Assembly: GCA_005789375.1 (NCBI GenBank)
Contig: SXXZ01000101.1
Span: 1 to 21,787, forward strand
Direction of reading: 5' to 3'
Origin: Verrucomicrobiales bacterium
Lineage (GTDB): Bacteria; Verrucomicrobiota; Verrucomicrobiae; Limisphaerales; UBA9464
Length of the DNA: 21,787 nucleotides
The notes under the pieces were generated by a model, which saw only the letters and a program-made list of their open reading frames with translations, did not search any database and had not been told where the DNA came from. The translations under genes were made by a program, and so were the position numbers. Positions 5,929 to 13,342 of the stretch are shown one piece after another; position 1 is the first letter of the stretch, and each line of letters starts with the position of its first letter.

Positions 5929-6937
5929 AAAATCGGCGACTGCTGAGTTTAGATTGAGGTCCGTGAAGGAGGCCCTCGGCCCCCGGTTGAGATTCGATGA
6001 GACGGAGACCTTCGTCGGTCCCCAGTACGAGGGCCGCGGTGCTGAGCATGCCCGCCAGGGTGCAACTCGGAGCCAGAACGTGCACAGCCTGACACCCATT
6101 TTGCACCGGACGCCCCGTGCGCGGGTCCAAAATGTGTCCCCAGCGCTTGCCTGCTGCAGTGAAGCCGCGGTGGTAATCGCCCGAGGTGGCCACGGCGGCT
6201 TCGCGGACAGCCAGTCCGCACCAAGCCCGGCCCGGTTGGTCGGGGTCTTCGAGCCCCAGGTGCCAACCCGGACGCCCATCGGCGGGCAAGCCCGTCACCC
6301 GGATGTCAGCCCCAAAGTCTATCAAGGCCCCGGTCAGTCCGCACTGACGCGCCAAAAGGGCTACCTGATCCACCGCGTACTCCTTGCCCATGCCACCCAG
6401 ATCCAAGCACATCCCTGGCTCACTCAATCTCACCGAACCTGGCTTGCGCTCCACCTTGCGCCAACCGACACACTGGCGCGCGGCTTCGATCTGTGGGTCG
6501 GTGGGAATTTGCGCCCGACGCCAGTCCCACAATTGAATGAGAGGCAACGCGGTGGGATCAAACACGCCGCGGGTCAAAAAATGCATCTCGTGGCAGAGCG
6601 CCAAAATGCGGTCGATCTCTGGATCGGAAGCCACCGCGGCACCGCCGGCCGATGCGTTGAGAACAGAGATCCAACTGTCGGGCAGGAATCGGGAATACTT
6701 GGCCTCGAAGGCCGCCAACCACCCCAAAGCCTCGCCATCGAAACGGCGGATCGCTTCTGAAGAGCCCACCGTGACCCAGCGACACGTGGTGCCGAGAGCC
6801 ATAAATCGCAACTCCCGACCACCGTCGGTTCGGAATTCGTGACAAGACTCCCGGATCCGGCGAAAGACCGGTGCGGCATTCCCATGAACCACCGTCGCGG
6901 GCGCCGGTTTGCTGGATTGGACTGGGGCGCTCACCAT
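5909..6937 (-). CDS. apbE: ApbE family FAD:protein FMN transferase
   Basis: This 342-residue protein carries the ApbE signatures: MALGTTC (46-52), FDPTALPL (126-133), LDLGGMGKEYAVD (178-190), ATSGDYHR (250-257) and HILDPRTG (268-275). Such enzymes move FMN from FAD to a Thr or Ser in SGAT-like sites on target proteins, using magnesium. Near the C-terminus the usual A-D-x-x-(S/T)-T segment reads AGMLST (295-300): Thr300 is kept, but the metal-binding Asp is Gly296. The N-terminal 45 residues show no signal peptide or lipobox, unlike most bacterial ApbE proteins, which act in the periplasm. The start ATG overlaps the DUF3570 stop by seven bases, indicating coupling. Likely targets are the DUF3570 protein and the Ig protein of the same operon. 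A lesser possibility is a divergent ApbE with altered activity. Confidence 0.9.
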   Translation of the reverse strand: MVSAPVQSSKPAPATVVHGNAAPVFRRIRESCHEFRTDGGRELRFMALGTTCRWVTVGSSEAIRRFDGEALGWLAAFEAKYSRFLPDSWISVLNASAGGAAVASDPEIDRILALCHEMHFLTRGVFDPTALPLIQLWDWRRAQIPTDPQIEAARQCVGWRKVERKPGSVRLSEPGMCLDLGGMGKEYAVDQVALLARQCGLTGALIDFGADIRVTGLPADGRPGWHLGLEDPDQPGRAWCGLAVREAAVATSGDYHRGFTAAGKRWGHILDPRTGRPVQNGCQAVHVLAPSCTLAGMLSTAALVLGTDEGLRLIESQPGAEGLLHGPQSKLSSRRFYEHVAS

Positions 6938-8193
6938 TGGAAACCAATGCCCATCGTGAAGACATTCGCCTGAGGATAGGCCGCCGACAAGGTCACATCG
7001 TCAAGGCCTTGCATGAGGTAGCGCTTGTAGGCCAGGTCCACAGAAACATGCTCATGCACTTGCCAGTGAATGCCAACTCCCAGCGTCCACGTCTCGAGAT
7101 GGCTCAGACGGTAATCCGCCGAATAATACTGGGGCCACGCGGGCACTGAGAAGACCCGCCCATCCCCCGGGAACCCGGACTCCCCATCAAAGAGCAAACT
7201 TCCATCGGACTGCAGGGCCGCGTTCACGCCGTTGGGATCCACCAGAGTTCCGTTAAAGACGGGCGCGTAGAAGTCGGCCGCTGACTGGACGTGGTAGCGC
7301 AGCATTGGGGAGATCACGAGTTTCTCGCCAACCTTCTGGTTCCACTGGACTGCCGCAGTGTTGGCCCAAATGCCCCAATCGTCGTGGTGGAGCCGGTAGT
7401 TGGCATCGACGCTGCCATTCAGCGCGCTCACGAAGTGGGTAATTCCCAGATACCCGACCTGCTTGATGCGTTGGTTGGGGCGATTCTCACCGACCGCGGC
7501 CGAGGGATCCGAATTGTAGCCCTCGACCGGAAAGTCGTACTGGAAGTGAACCCCCTTGTACGGGTCCGTCAGATAGCCATCGGCCACGCCCACGGTCAAA
7601 TTGGCCGTCAGGTACGTGTTGGGTCCCAGCAACTGGGTCACCCCCAAGAGGCCGTCCCAAGTGTCCTTGTCTTTCCACAGCGTCTTGTTGGCCAACCAGA
7701 AGCCGGTCACTTGGTCGAAATTGCGCGCCAAACCCAAGTTCAAGATCGTGTTCTTTTGGTTGAACTCGATGCTCTGATTCCAAGACAGCCCTACCGAGCG
7801 GTAGTCACTTTCTTCGCTGTATGCAATCTGGGGCCGCGATATGAAGCGACCGGCGGTCAGGTCGAGTTCGACCGATCCGGCACGACGAATGTCCTGAAAA
7901 TTCTGGACCGGTAAGCGATCGGTTCCTGGCGCGGCGGCCGCCCCGGTCGGGGTCGCTCCCGAGATACCATCGTAAACGAAGTTTGCTTTTACCACCGCCT
8001 TGGCGTTCAAGGCCTGTTCGGCATAAACGGCGTGGGTCCGGATGTGGATCCGGTCGTTGTCCTCGATATAGTCCTCATAGCGGTAGTCGACTCGGTTCTC
8101 AGCCCGGGCCCGGACCGAGGAAACGCAGTGGAGCAACAAAGCTGTCAGGACGGGGCTGATTCGGGCCATCAGGCACCGGGACCACGGAGGCAT
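6931..8193 (-). CDS. DUF3570 outer-membrane beta-barrel protein with SGAT flavinylation motif
   Basis: The frame opens to 8295, but the ATG at 8193 (420 residues) or 8169 (412 residues) gives a signal peptide with hydrophobic core VLTALLLHCV and cleavage near RARA-EN. The mature protein begins with a DUF3570-like stretch (NRVDYRYEDYIEDNDRIHI), is rich in alternating aromatic strands, and ends in FTMGIGFQW with a terminal Trp, typical of outer-membrane barrels. Residues 75-84 read DGISGATPTG, a close match to the ApbE target consensus, with Thr81 the candidate FMN acceptor (codon 7951-7953). It is the first gene of the operon and overlaps apbE by seven bases. Family and barrel nature are well supported; flavinylation is inferred from motif plus neighbouring apbE. 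Confidence 0.87.
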   Translation of the reverse strand: MPPWSRCLMARISPVLTALLLHCVSSVRARAENRVDYRYEDYIEDNDRIHIRTHAVYAEQALNAKAVVKANFVYDGISGATPTGAAAAPGTDRLPVQNFQDIRRAGSVELDLTAGRFISRPQIAYSEESDYRSVGLSWNQSIEFNQKNTILNLGLARNFDQVTGFWLANKTLWKDKDTWDGLLGVTQLLGPNTYLTANLTVGVADGYLTDPYKGVHFQYDFPVEGYNSDPSAAVGENRPNQRIKQVGYLGITHFVSALNGSVDANYRLHHDDWGIWANTAAVQWNQKVGEKLVISPMLRYHVQSAADFYAPVFNGTLVDPNGVNAALQSDGSLLFDGESGFPGDGRVFSVPAWPQYYSADYRLSHLETWTLGVGIHWQVHEHVSVDLAYKRYLMQGLDDVTLSAAYPQANVFTMGIGFQW

Positions 8194-8317
8194 GGGTTGG
8201 ATCAAAAGGTTCAAAAGCAGGTCAGGCAATCCTTTAGACGCCTCACCTCCCGTGTCGATTTCACTGACATCGCAGCCTTTCAACCCCCTCCACACCTCGT
8301 CCGTGGCAGAACTCAGG

Positions 8318-9193
8318 TCATCCGGAGATCGGACTTGGCAGCGGGGACGGCTGCACCTCCGGGTTAGGCATCGGGTTAGGCGCAGAGTTAGGCATCGGGG
8401 TCGCTAATCGGGCCAATACTCGAGCGGCGGCGGCAAAACCGAAGGTGCCGGTCACCTGAGTGGCTGAACCGAAGCCGGATTCACAGTTGAGCCGCAGGGG
8501 CATTTCGTTGTCCGAAGCGCGGATCGCACAAACTTGGCCATCACGGTCCGGAAAGACCGGAGCCTCGGCCGAATGAACACAGTCGATGCGCAGCTTTTTA
8601 GCAGTTCTCGAAAACCCGTGTTTCTGGCGGAGGCGCTTGCGCACTTCACTCAACAACCGGTCGTGCGTCACGGTGGCCAAATCGGCGACTCGAACCGCGG
8701 TCGGATCACGGCGTCCGCCGGCCCCGCCGCAAACCACCAACGGAATCCCGGCGCCGTGACACAAGGCGATCAACCGCACCTTGTTGGACATGGCGTCGAT
8801 GGCATCGACCACGAAGTCCGGGCGGTCTTCGGAACCTAAACCGGTCTCCAACCCCAGAAGGCGCGACGCAGTGTCGGCCGTGAAAAACTCCACCCGGACT
8901 TCTACCCGTGCCTCCGGGGAAATGGCCCGAACCCGTTCCGCCATGACTTCCACCTTGGACCGTCCCACCGTAGAATCCAGCGCATGCAACTGCCGGTTGA
9001 TGTTGCTGACGCACACGTCGTCGAGATCGACCAAGGTCAACCGACCTATGCCCGAACGGGCGAGCGCTTCCACCACCCAGGAACCCACGCCGCCAAGGCC
9101 GATCACTAGGACATGCGCGGCGCGAAACCGACTCAGTGCGGCCGCCCCGTAAAGCCGTGCGATCCCTCCAAAGCGAAAATCAAAGTCACTCAT
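8318..9193 (-). CDS. tcdA: tRNA threonylcarbamoyladenosine dehydratase (TcdA/CsdL-like, ThiF family)
   Basis: Starting at the ATG at 9193 (MSDFDFRFGGIARLYG), the protein has 291 residues. TcdA uses ATP to cyclise the t6A base at position 37 of tRNAs to ct6A. The E1-like ATP-binding motif GLGGVGSWVVEALARSG is at about residues 32-48, followed by DLDDVCVSNINRQ and DAIDAMSNKVRLI, all typical of TcdA rather than ThiF or MoeB. The last 25 residues form a Pro/Asn/Ser-rich tail encoded partly by 12-bp tandem repeats, absent from standard TcdA. It precedes the flavinylation operon by about 124 bases on the same strand, but no functional link is evident. Confidence 0.9.
   Translation of the reverse strand: MSDFDFRFGGIARLYGAAALSRFRAAHVLVIGLGGVGSWVVEALARSGIGRLTLVDLDDVCVSNINRQLHALDSTVGRSKVEVMAERVRAISPEARVEVRVEFFTADTASRLLGLETGLGSEDRPDFVVDAIDAMSNKVRLIALCHGAGIPLVVCGGAGGRRDPTAVRVADLATVTHDRLLSEVRKRLRQKHGFSRTAKKLRIDCVHSAEAPVFPDRDGQVCAIRASDNEMPLRLNCESGFGSATQVTGTFGFAAAARVLARLATPMPNSAPNPMPNPEVQPSPLPSPISG
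8363..8398. repeat. Three 12-bp tandem units inside the tcdA 3' end
   Basis: GTTAGGC recurs exactly every 12 bases at 8363, 8375 and 8387; the first and third full units are identical. On the coding (minus) strand each unit adds four residues of the pattern PMPN/SAPN, extending the disordered tail of TcdA in frame. Confidence 0.75.
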
Positions 9194-9354
9194 GATCGAA
9201 ATGCCCCACTGGCAAAACATTCAGGTCAAGGCACCCCATCCGTCGATCCGGATCCCTCGGACCCCAGGGCTCTGCGCCCGAGCAAAGTGCTCCAAGTTTC
9301 GGAAGACTTTCATGAACCCGTCGGAGAGTGGGCCTTGCCGTGCGCACGAAGCAA

Positions 9355-9382
9355 ATCAGGGAACTCCAGTGAGTTCCCTGAT
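9355..9382 (-). terminator. Perfect 12-bp stem hairpin, probable terminator of the pseudopilin gene
   Basis: ATCAGGGAACTC (9355-9366) and GAGTTCCCTGAT (9371-9382) are exact reverse complements around a 4-base loop. It lies about 57 bases past the stop of the pseudopilin-like gene on the minus strand. Only three Ts follow directly on that strand, so termination efficiency is uncertain. The rest of 9194-9438 shows no gene. Confidence 0.55.
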
Positions 9383-9438
9383 CGAAGCCGGATGCCCTAG
9401 GCCACCCGAAAGCCATACCGCACAGAATCTGCGGAAAA

Positions 9439-10305
9439 TCAGAGTTCCTTCCAGTTGCGGTGACGGTAGTTGTTCCAAACCCAACGGAAGTCGGGGTTGT
9501 TGGGGCCACCACCGGCCCAATTGAAGCTGGAAATACCGACGGCGGAATCCTTAGCGGCCTTGATGGTTCTGGCTTCGATCCAGCGGTGCCCCTCGTAGTG
9601 GCCGTCCTGGAAGGAGAAGGTGCTGAAGTTGCCGTGGAAAATGGCGAAAGGATCGATCCACCCCCTGGAATCTGTGCTCAGCACCCAGGTGCCGAGGTTG
9701 GAATTGCGGGGATCGGACTCTTCGATGAACACGAAGGACTGGGACGGGGAACTCACCTCGGAGGCTTTGAGGTACGGAGGCTGAGAGGCTTCCCATCCGA
9801 GAATGCCGTTCATGCCGTTGGCCTTGGAGTAACTATCGTAGGCCCACCCGGCGCCCGGACGCCGCTTGGAACGCAGGTCTCCCGGGCAATGATAGGCGCC
9901 AAAGGCCGTGCAGTACTCCCACATTGGGGAATTGGTCATGCCCTTTTGAACCCGCCTGAGCGCTTCTTCGAGGGTAATGCCATTGGCGATGTCTGGCACC
10001 GGTCCCTGCCAATAGCCGCCACCGGTGAGTGCCACCACAGCTCCCCCCTTGTTCCTCCAACCATCGGTCGGAGCCAAAGAGTCGTTGTTGTCCATCGAGT
10101 ACATCTGCCAGGCCAGAACCAACTGCTTCTGGTTGCTCGCGCAGGCTGCACCGGTGGCTTTCGATTTCGCCTTGGCCAAGGCCGGCAAGAGCATACCGGC
10201 CAGAATCGCGATGATGGCAATGACGACCAGCAACTCGATCAAGGTGAAACCGCAATGACTCGGACGACGGCCCGACGCACTCAAAGAACACGAATTAATT
10301 TTCAT
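9439..10305 (-). CDS. Type II secretion/pilin-like prepilin protein, H-X9-DG type
   Basis: From the ATG at 10305 the product is 288 residues; a GTG two codons earlier is possible. After a short leader comes the class III signal [29 protein letters not shown]: prepilin peptidase would cut between Gly and Phe, with Glu at position +5, leaving one N-terminal helix. The globular part ends with [13 protein letters not shown], the H-X9-DG motif of the pseudopilin-like families that are greatly expanded in Planctomycetota and Verrucomicrobiota. Such proteins are membrane-anchored on the outer side of the cytoplasmic membrane; their task is mostly unknown and no secretion machinery genes lie nearby, so this is one of many dispersed paralogues. 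Start region has no Shine-Dalgarno. Confidence 0.9.
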   Translation of the reverse strand: MKINSCSLSASGRRPSHCGFTLIELLVVIAIIAILAGMLLPALAKAKSKATGAACASNQKQLVLAWQMYSMDNNDSLAPTDGWRNKGGAVVALTGGGYWQGPVPDIANGITLEEALRRVQKGMTNSPMWEYCTAFGAYHCPGDLRSKRRPGAGWAYDSYSKANGMNGILGWEASQPPYLKASEVSSPSQSFVFIEESDPRNSNLGTWVLSTDSRGWIDPFAIFHGNFSTFSFQDGHYEGHRWIEARTIKAAKDSAVGISSFNWAGGGPNNPDFRWVWNNYRHRNWKEL

Positions 10306-10490
10306 GAACACGGATAAAAGTTAGGGATAAAAAGTAGCCCCATTTTGGATCGGACTCCAAGCACATAGGATGCTCCCACAAAATGTTCAAATTCCGTCGG
10401 GAGGCCGACACAACCACACCTCGCCTGAGCCTCCAATACTTCGCCCTCCGGTTCCTGGATGCGAATGAGGCTGAGGCGGGCGAGGCGTTT

Positions 10491-10640
10491 TCTCGATGGT
10501 GGAGTGGGGTAGGCAAGGTTTACCGGAATCGTGTCGGTTGCCCTTGCCCAATTTTTCAAGAAATGAGCCCCGCTCTTTTGGGGAGCCACCGGTTCATGGC
10601 CAATTTCCTTGAGAACCCGCACAAGCTCCCAGAAAGACAT
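10491..10640 (-). pseudogene. Possible HicA-like toxin remnant
   Basis: The minus-strand frame from the ATG at 10640 starts MSFWELVRVLKEIGHEPV, which resembles the N-terminus of HicA mRNA interferases (an ELxxxLKxxG helix). HicA then has a G-S-H motif with a catalytic His; here the text reads QKSGAHFLKN, so a His is present but the spacing is altered. A TIPVN segment, like the V-P strand of HicA, follows. The remainder of the 112-residue frame shows no recognisable match, and no HicB antitoxin gene is adjacent. It may be a decayed hicA or chance similarity. Confidence 0.25.
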
Positions 10641-10672
10641 TGTGTTTGACCTCCCGGTTTTGGGTCACTGGC

Positions 10673-10676
10673 GGAG
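10673..10676 (+). promoter_or_regulatory. Shine-Dalgarno site that sets the rmuC start
   Basis: GGAG is placed five bases before the ATG at 10682. It supports that start over the in-frame TTG at 10640, and the resulting protein begins directly with its membrane helix. Clear sites like this are uncommon among genes of this window. Confidence 0.65.
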
Positions 10677-10681
10677 TGACT

Positions 10682-12247
10682 ATGGTCGAACGCATTGTGA
10701 CCCTGATTGTTGGGCTGCTACTGGGTCTGGTGATCGGCTGGATCCTCAGAGCTCTGCGTCGAGAACCCTCGAGGACGGCCGGCTCAGCCTTGGAGGAAGA
10801 ACTGCGCCAGCAGGCCCTCCGGCGAGAGAGCGAGGCCAACGAGTGGCAGACCCGATCTGCCAACGCTCAGGCTGCGGCCGCCGCGGCAGAAGCCTCTCGG
10901 GACGGCGCGCGCCGGGAGGCGTCTCAAGCCATGGAGGCACATCGTGAAAAAGACACCGAGGTGAACTCTCTTCGCCTTGAATTGGCCCAGACCCAAAATC
11001 GCCTGGCCACGGCCACCGCAGAGAGCGCTGCAGCCCGAGCCAGCATCCTTGAGCAGCAGCGGGTCCATGAAGAATCTGAGCGCAGCCTTAAGGAAACCCA
11101 CGCGCAATGGGTGGCGGAATTGCGAACTTCGCAGGAGAAGTCTTTGGCAGATCTTAAGCAAAGCTTCGCCGGCCTGAGCGCGGAGGCTCTCAAGCAGAAC
11201 GGACCGGAATTCCTGCGTCTGGCCAACGAGACGTTCACCCGCTTCCAGGAGTCGGCCAAGGGGGACTTGTCCTTGCGCGAACAGCGCATCGAGTCGCTGG
11301 TCAAACCCCTCGAGGATCAACTTAAGGCCTACCAGGCTCGGCTTCAGCAAAGCGATTCCCTGCAATCGACCGCCCTCGGAGAAGTCCGTCGGCAAGTCGA
11401 ACAGCTTTCGACCCACAGCCAGACCCTTTCCAGCGAGACCCACCGTCTCCGCGCGGTGCTCTCCTCCAATCAAGCCCGGGGACGTTGGGGTGAAGAAACC
11501 TTGCGCCGCGTTGTGGAGGCCTCCGGCATGAGTGCCCACTGTGATTTTGTGGAACAGGTGCGCGAGGGGGATTCCAAACCCGACCTCATTGTCCGACTGC
11601 CCGGCGAGCGGGTGATCATTGTGGATTCCAAGGTCCCGGATCTGGAGTTCCTCGCGGCCGTCGATTCGGAAGAGGAAGGACGGCGCAGCGCCGCACTGGC
11701 CGATCACGCCGCCAAGATGAAATCCACTATCAAGGCGTTGGCCGACCGAGATTATCCGGCTCAGTTCAACAACGCGCTGGACCATGTGGTGCTCTTCGTT
11801 CCGGCGGAATCCCTCTTCAGCGCCGCACTCGAGGGAGATCGGGATCTCATTGTTTGGGCCGCCGAACGCCACATCCTCTTGGCCACACCCGCTTCACTCA
11901 TCGCCCTGCTGCGGAGCGTCGCGGTGAGCTGGCAGGCGCATGAACAATCCCAAAACGCTCAGCAAATTGCCGAGGCCGCACAAACACTCTACGAACGGGT
12001 CAACCGCTTCGTGGAGCATTTCGAGCGCATTCGGGACGGGTTGAGCAAGACCACCAAGGCCTATGATGACGCTGTGGGTAGCTACGAACGGATGGTGCGA
12101 CCCAGTGGTGAACGCCTGGCCCGACTGGGTGGAGGCGTGGACAGCCGGACGCTCCCGGAGATCCGAACCCTCGACACCTCGCTGAGGCAGGCTCCAGAAA
12201 ATCGTCTCCCCCTCGCACCGTCCAAGGAATTAGGCCCGAGCCTGTGA
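10682..12247 (+). CDS. rmuC: DNA recombination protein RmuC homologue
   Basis: A 521-residue protein. An N-terminal membrane helix (IVTLIVGLLLGLVIGWIL, residues 4-21) is followed by a long Ala/Glu/Gln-rich coiled coil to about residue 230, then the RmuC domain with RGRWGEETLRRVVEASGM and KPDLIVRLPGERVIIVDSKVP. The latter carries the D...(V)DSK pattern of the PD-(D/E)XK-like nuclease fold proposed for this family. RmuC limits inversions at short inverted repeats in E. coli; the exact activity is not settled. That role is worth noting in a window rich in palindromic repeats. It converges with the M56 peptidase gene with only 20 bases between the stop codons. Confidence 0.92.
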   Translation: MVERIVTLIVGLLLGLVIGWILRALRREPSRTAGSALEEELRQQALRRESEANEWQTRSANAQAAAAAAEASRDGARREASQAMEAHREKDTEVNSLRLELAQTQNRLATATAESAAARASILEQQRVHEESERSLKETHAQWVAELRTSQEKSLADLKQSFAGLSAEALKQNGPEFLRLANETFTRFQESAKGDLSLREQRIESLVKPLEDQLKAYQARLQQSDSLQSTALGEVRRQVEQLSTHSQTLSSETHRLRAVLSSNQARGRWGEETLRRVVEASGMSAHCDFVEQVREGDSKPDLIVRLPGERVIIVDSKVPDLEFLAAVDSEEEGRRSAALADHAAKMKSTIKALADRDYPAQFNNALDHVVLFVPAESLFSAALEGDRDLIVWAAERHILLATPASLIALLRSVAVSWQAHEQSQNAQQIAEAAQTLYERVNRFVEHFERIRDGLSKTTKAYDDAVGSYERMVRPSGERLARLGGGVDSRTLPEIRTLDTSLRQAPENRLPLAPSKELGPSL

Positions 12248-12267
12248 GTGCTTGAGCTCGTTGTAGC

Positions 12268-13299
12268 TTAAACCGTCGGTAACCCGGGCTGAGGGGACCG
12301 CGGCCCAAGAATAACCTCGTTCTTCAGCAACCAGACCCGACGCGGCGGCAAGGGTTCTTGATCGGTCAATCCCAAGAGAGCCACAACCGCCAGAGTGCAG
12401 GCTCCGACAATCCAAGTCCGCCGTCCGGTTCGGAATCGAGCGATGGCCTGGATGCGATGGACCAGCGATCGCGGGGCTGCCGAAGAAGGTCCCTGCCACG
12501 CGACGGCAACTCGATCGGCTTCTAAGCCCGAGGCTCTCTCCAGGCACTTGAGGAGCACTTGCCCGTACAACACGTTGCTCACACGGTCCGCTGACAGTGC
12601 GTGAACATCACACGCTTCTTCGCGATCTTCACGCCACCGCCGAAGAACCCAGCCCACCACCGGGTTGAACCAATGCACGGTTCGCACAGTTTCCAAGAGT
12701 CCGTTCAGCCAAAGGTCGTGCCGCCGGAGATGGGCTATCTCATGAAGAAATATGAGATGAATCTCCTTCTGGGAAAACTGCTCACTCAAATTGGGAGGCA
12801 CCAGCAGACACGGTCGAATCAATCCCACCAAACACGGACCCTCCACTTCCGGGGATTGCCGGACGGGAACTGGGTGCAAAAACTTCGACTCTTCTCGGAT
12901 GGCCTCATTCCAGAGGTCCACCAAACTGGATGGCGCTAACTGCGAGCGAGCAATCCTCTGTTGAAGCCGCCTCCAATCCGACATCACCCAAGCAACTCGG
13001 ACGACCACGCCTGCAGCCCATGCCGCCAGGCACCAACGCCATCCGTCGATGGGGAAAGACACAGCAGTGATCGGTGGAAACAGCGGAGCGGTGACATTGA
13101 AGAGGCTAACCGGAGAAGGGATTTCCCAGGGCCACACCAACCGCGCCAACACCAAACCGCTCAGGATCAACCGCCAATCGGGTGAAAGGTGCCGCCGAAG
13201 CAACCGCCGCACTCCAAGCACCAGAAACCCCAGTACTGCCGCATTGGCAGAACCGCTCATCAGATCCCACCCCAGATTACGAATAACCTCCGGACTCAT
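12268..13299 (-). CDS. M56 family (BlaR1-type) membrane metallopeptidase without sensor domain
   Basis: This 343-residue protein has predicted membrane segments near residues 18-34, 43-57, 88-106 and 297-311. The zinc protease motif HEIAH is at 186-190 and the third-ligand region REDREEACD at 224-231. In BlaR1/MecR1 this cytosolic protease domain leads to inactivation of the BlaI repressor when an outer penicillin-binding domain is acylated. Here only about 32 residues follow the last helix, so the beta-lactam sensor domain is absent and the trigger must differ. It lies 43 bases after the BlaI-type gene on the same strand, which fits a repressor/protease pair. The start at 13299 is preceded directly by a small inverted repeat and has no clear Shine-Dalgarno. 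Confidence 0.88.
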   Translation of the reverse strand: MSPEVIRNLGWDLMSGSANAAVLGFLVLGVRRLLRRHLSPDWRLILSGLVLARLVWPWEIPSPVSLFNVTAPLFPPITAVSFPIDGWRWCLAAWAAGVVVRVAWVMSDWRRLQQRIARSQLAPSSLVDLWNEAIREESKFLHPVPVRQSPEVEGPCLVGLIRPCLLVPPNLSEQFSQKEIHLIFLHEIAHLRRHDLWLNGLLETVRTVHWFNPVVGWVLRRWREDREEACDVHALSADRVSNVLYGQVLLKCLERASGLEADRVAVAWQGPSSAAPRSLVHRIQAIARFRTGRRTWIVGACTLAVVALLGLTDQEPLPPRRVWLLKNEVILGPRSPQPGLPTV

Positions 13300-13316
13300 G
13301 TCAGAACGTCTCTGAC
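13300..13316 (-). promoter_or_regulatory. Inverted repeat abutting the M56 peptidase start codon
   Basis: On the minus strand GTCAGA (13316-13311) and TCTGAC (13305-13300) are exact complements around a 5-base loop and end at the base before the ATG. In mRNA this hairpin would cover the ribosome-binding region, possibly lowering translation of the protease relative to the repressor. The stem is only six pairs, so this is tentative. Confidence 0.35.
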
Positions 13317-13342
13317 ATAGCAGGTTGCTTGCCTAGCTTCGC

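Larger units (their letters stand above)
3880..8193 (-). other. Predicted five-gene envelope flavinylation/redox operon
   Basis: Five minus-strand genes lie in a row with spacings of -7, -20, +20 and +55 bases: DUF3570, ApbE, TlpA-type thioredoxin, DUF4266, Ig-domain protein. Overlapping start and stop codons point to translational coupling and one transcript. The association of DUF3570, DUF4266, a thioredoxin and ApbE is, to my knowledge, seen in several phyla; the Ig protein with its own SGAT motif looks like an additional member. The transcript probably starts in 8194-8317, where no convincing promoter was identified. Confidence 0.7.
10306..10681. other. Divergent intergenic region between the pseudopilin gene and rmuC
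   Basis: This 376-base stretch holds no convincing intact gene. On the minus strand an open frame from 10640 begins with a HicA-like segment (listed separately). Close to the pseudopilin start the minus strand contains CTTTTTATCC and CTTTTATCC in tandem, then ATCCGTGTTCATG around the start codon, similar to a short motif often found repeated in genomes of this group. No clear promoter was identified. Confidence 0.4.

Noticed and set aside
5929..6279. N-terminal extension of the thioredoxin frame by 117 codons.
   Set aside because: It overlaps apbE in another frame; the Tat signal starting at 5928 defines the true N-terminus.
5846..6760. Long plus-strand open frame of 304 codons opposite apbE and the thioredoxin gene.
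   Set aside because: It lies antisense to two well-supported genes with strong family motifs, crosses their boundary, and its product shows no recognisable domain. It is a frame shadow of GC-rich coding sequence.
9460..10317. Plus-strand open frame of 285 codons opposite the pseudopilin-like gene.
   Set aside because: The minus strand has the prepilin signal and H-X9-DG motif; the plus product has no domain and is a shadow.
10784..11872. Minus-strand open frame of 362 codons opposite rmuC.
   Set aside because: RmuC motifs and a good ribosome-binding site support the plus strand; the antisense product is unrecognisable.
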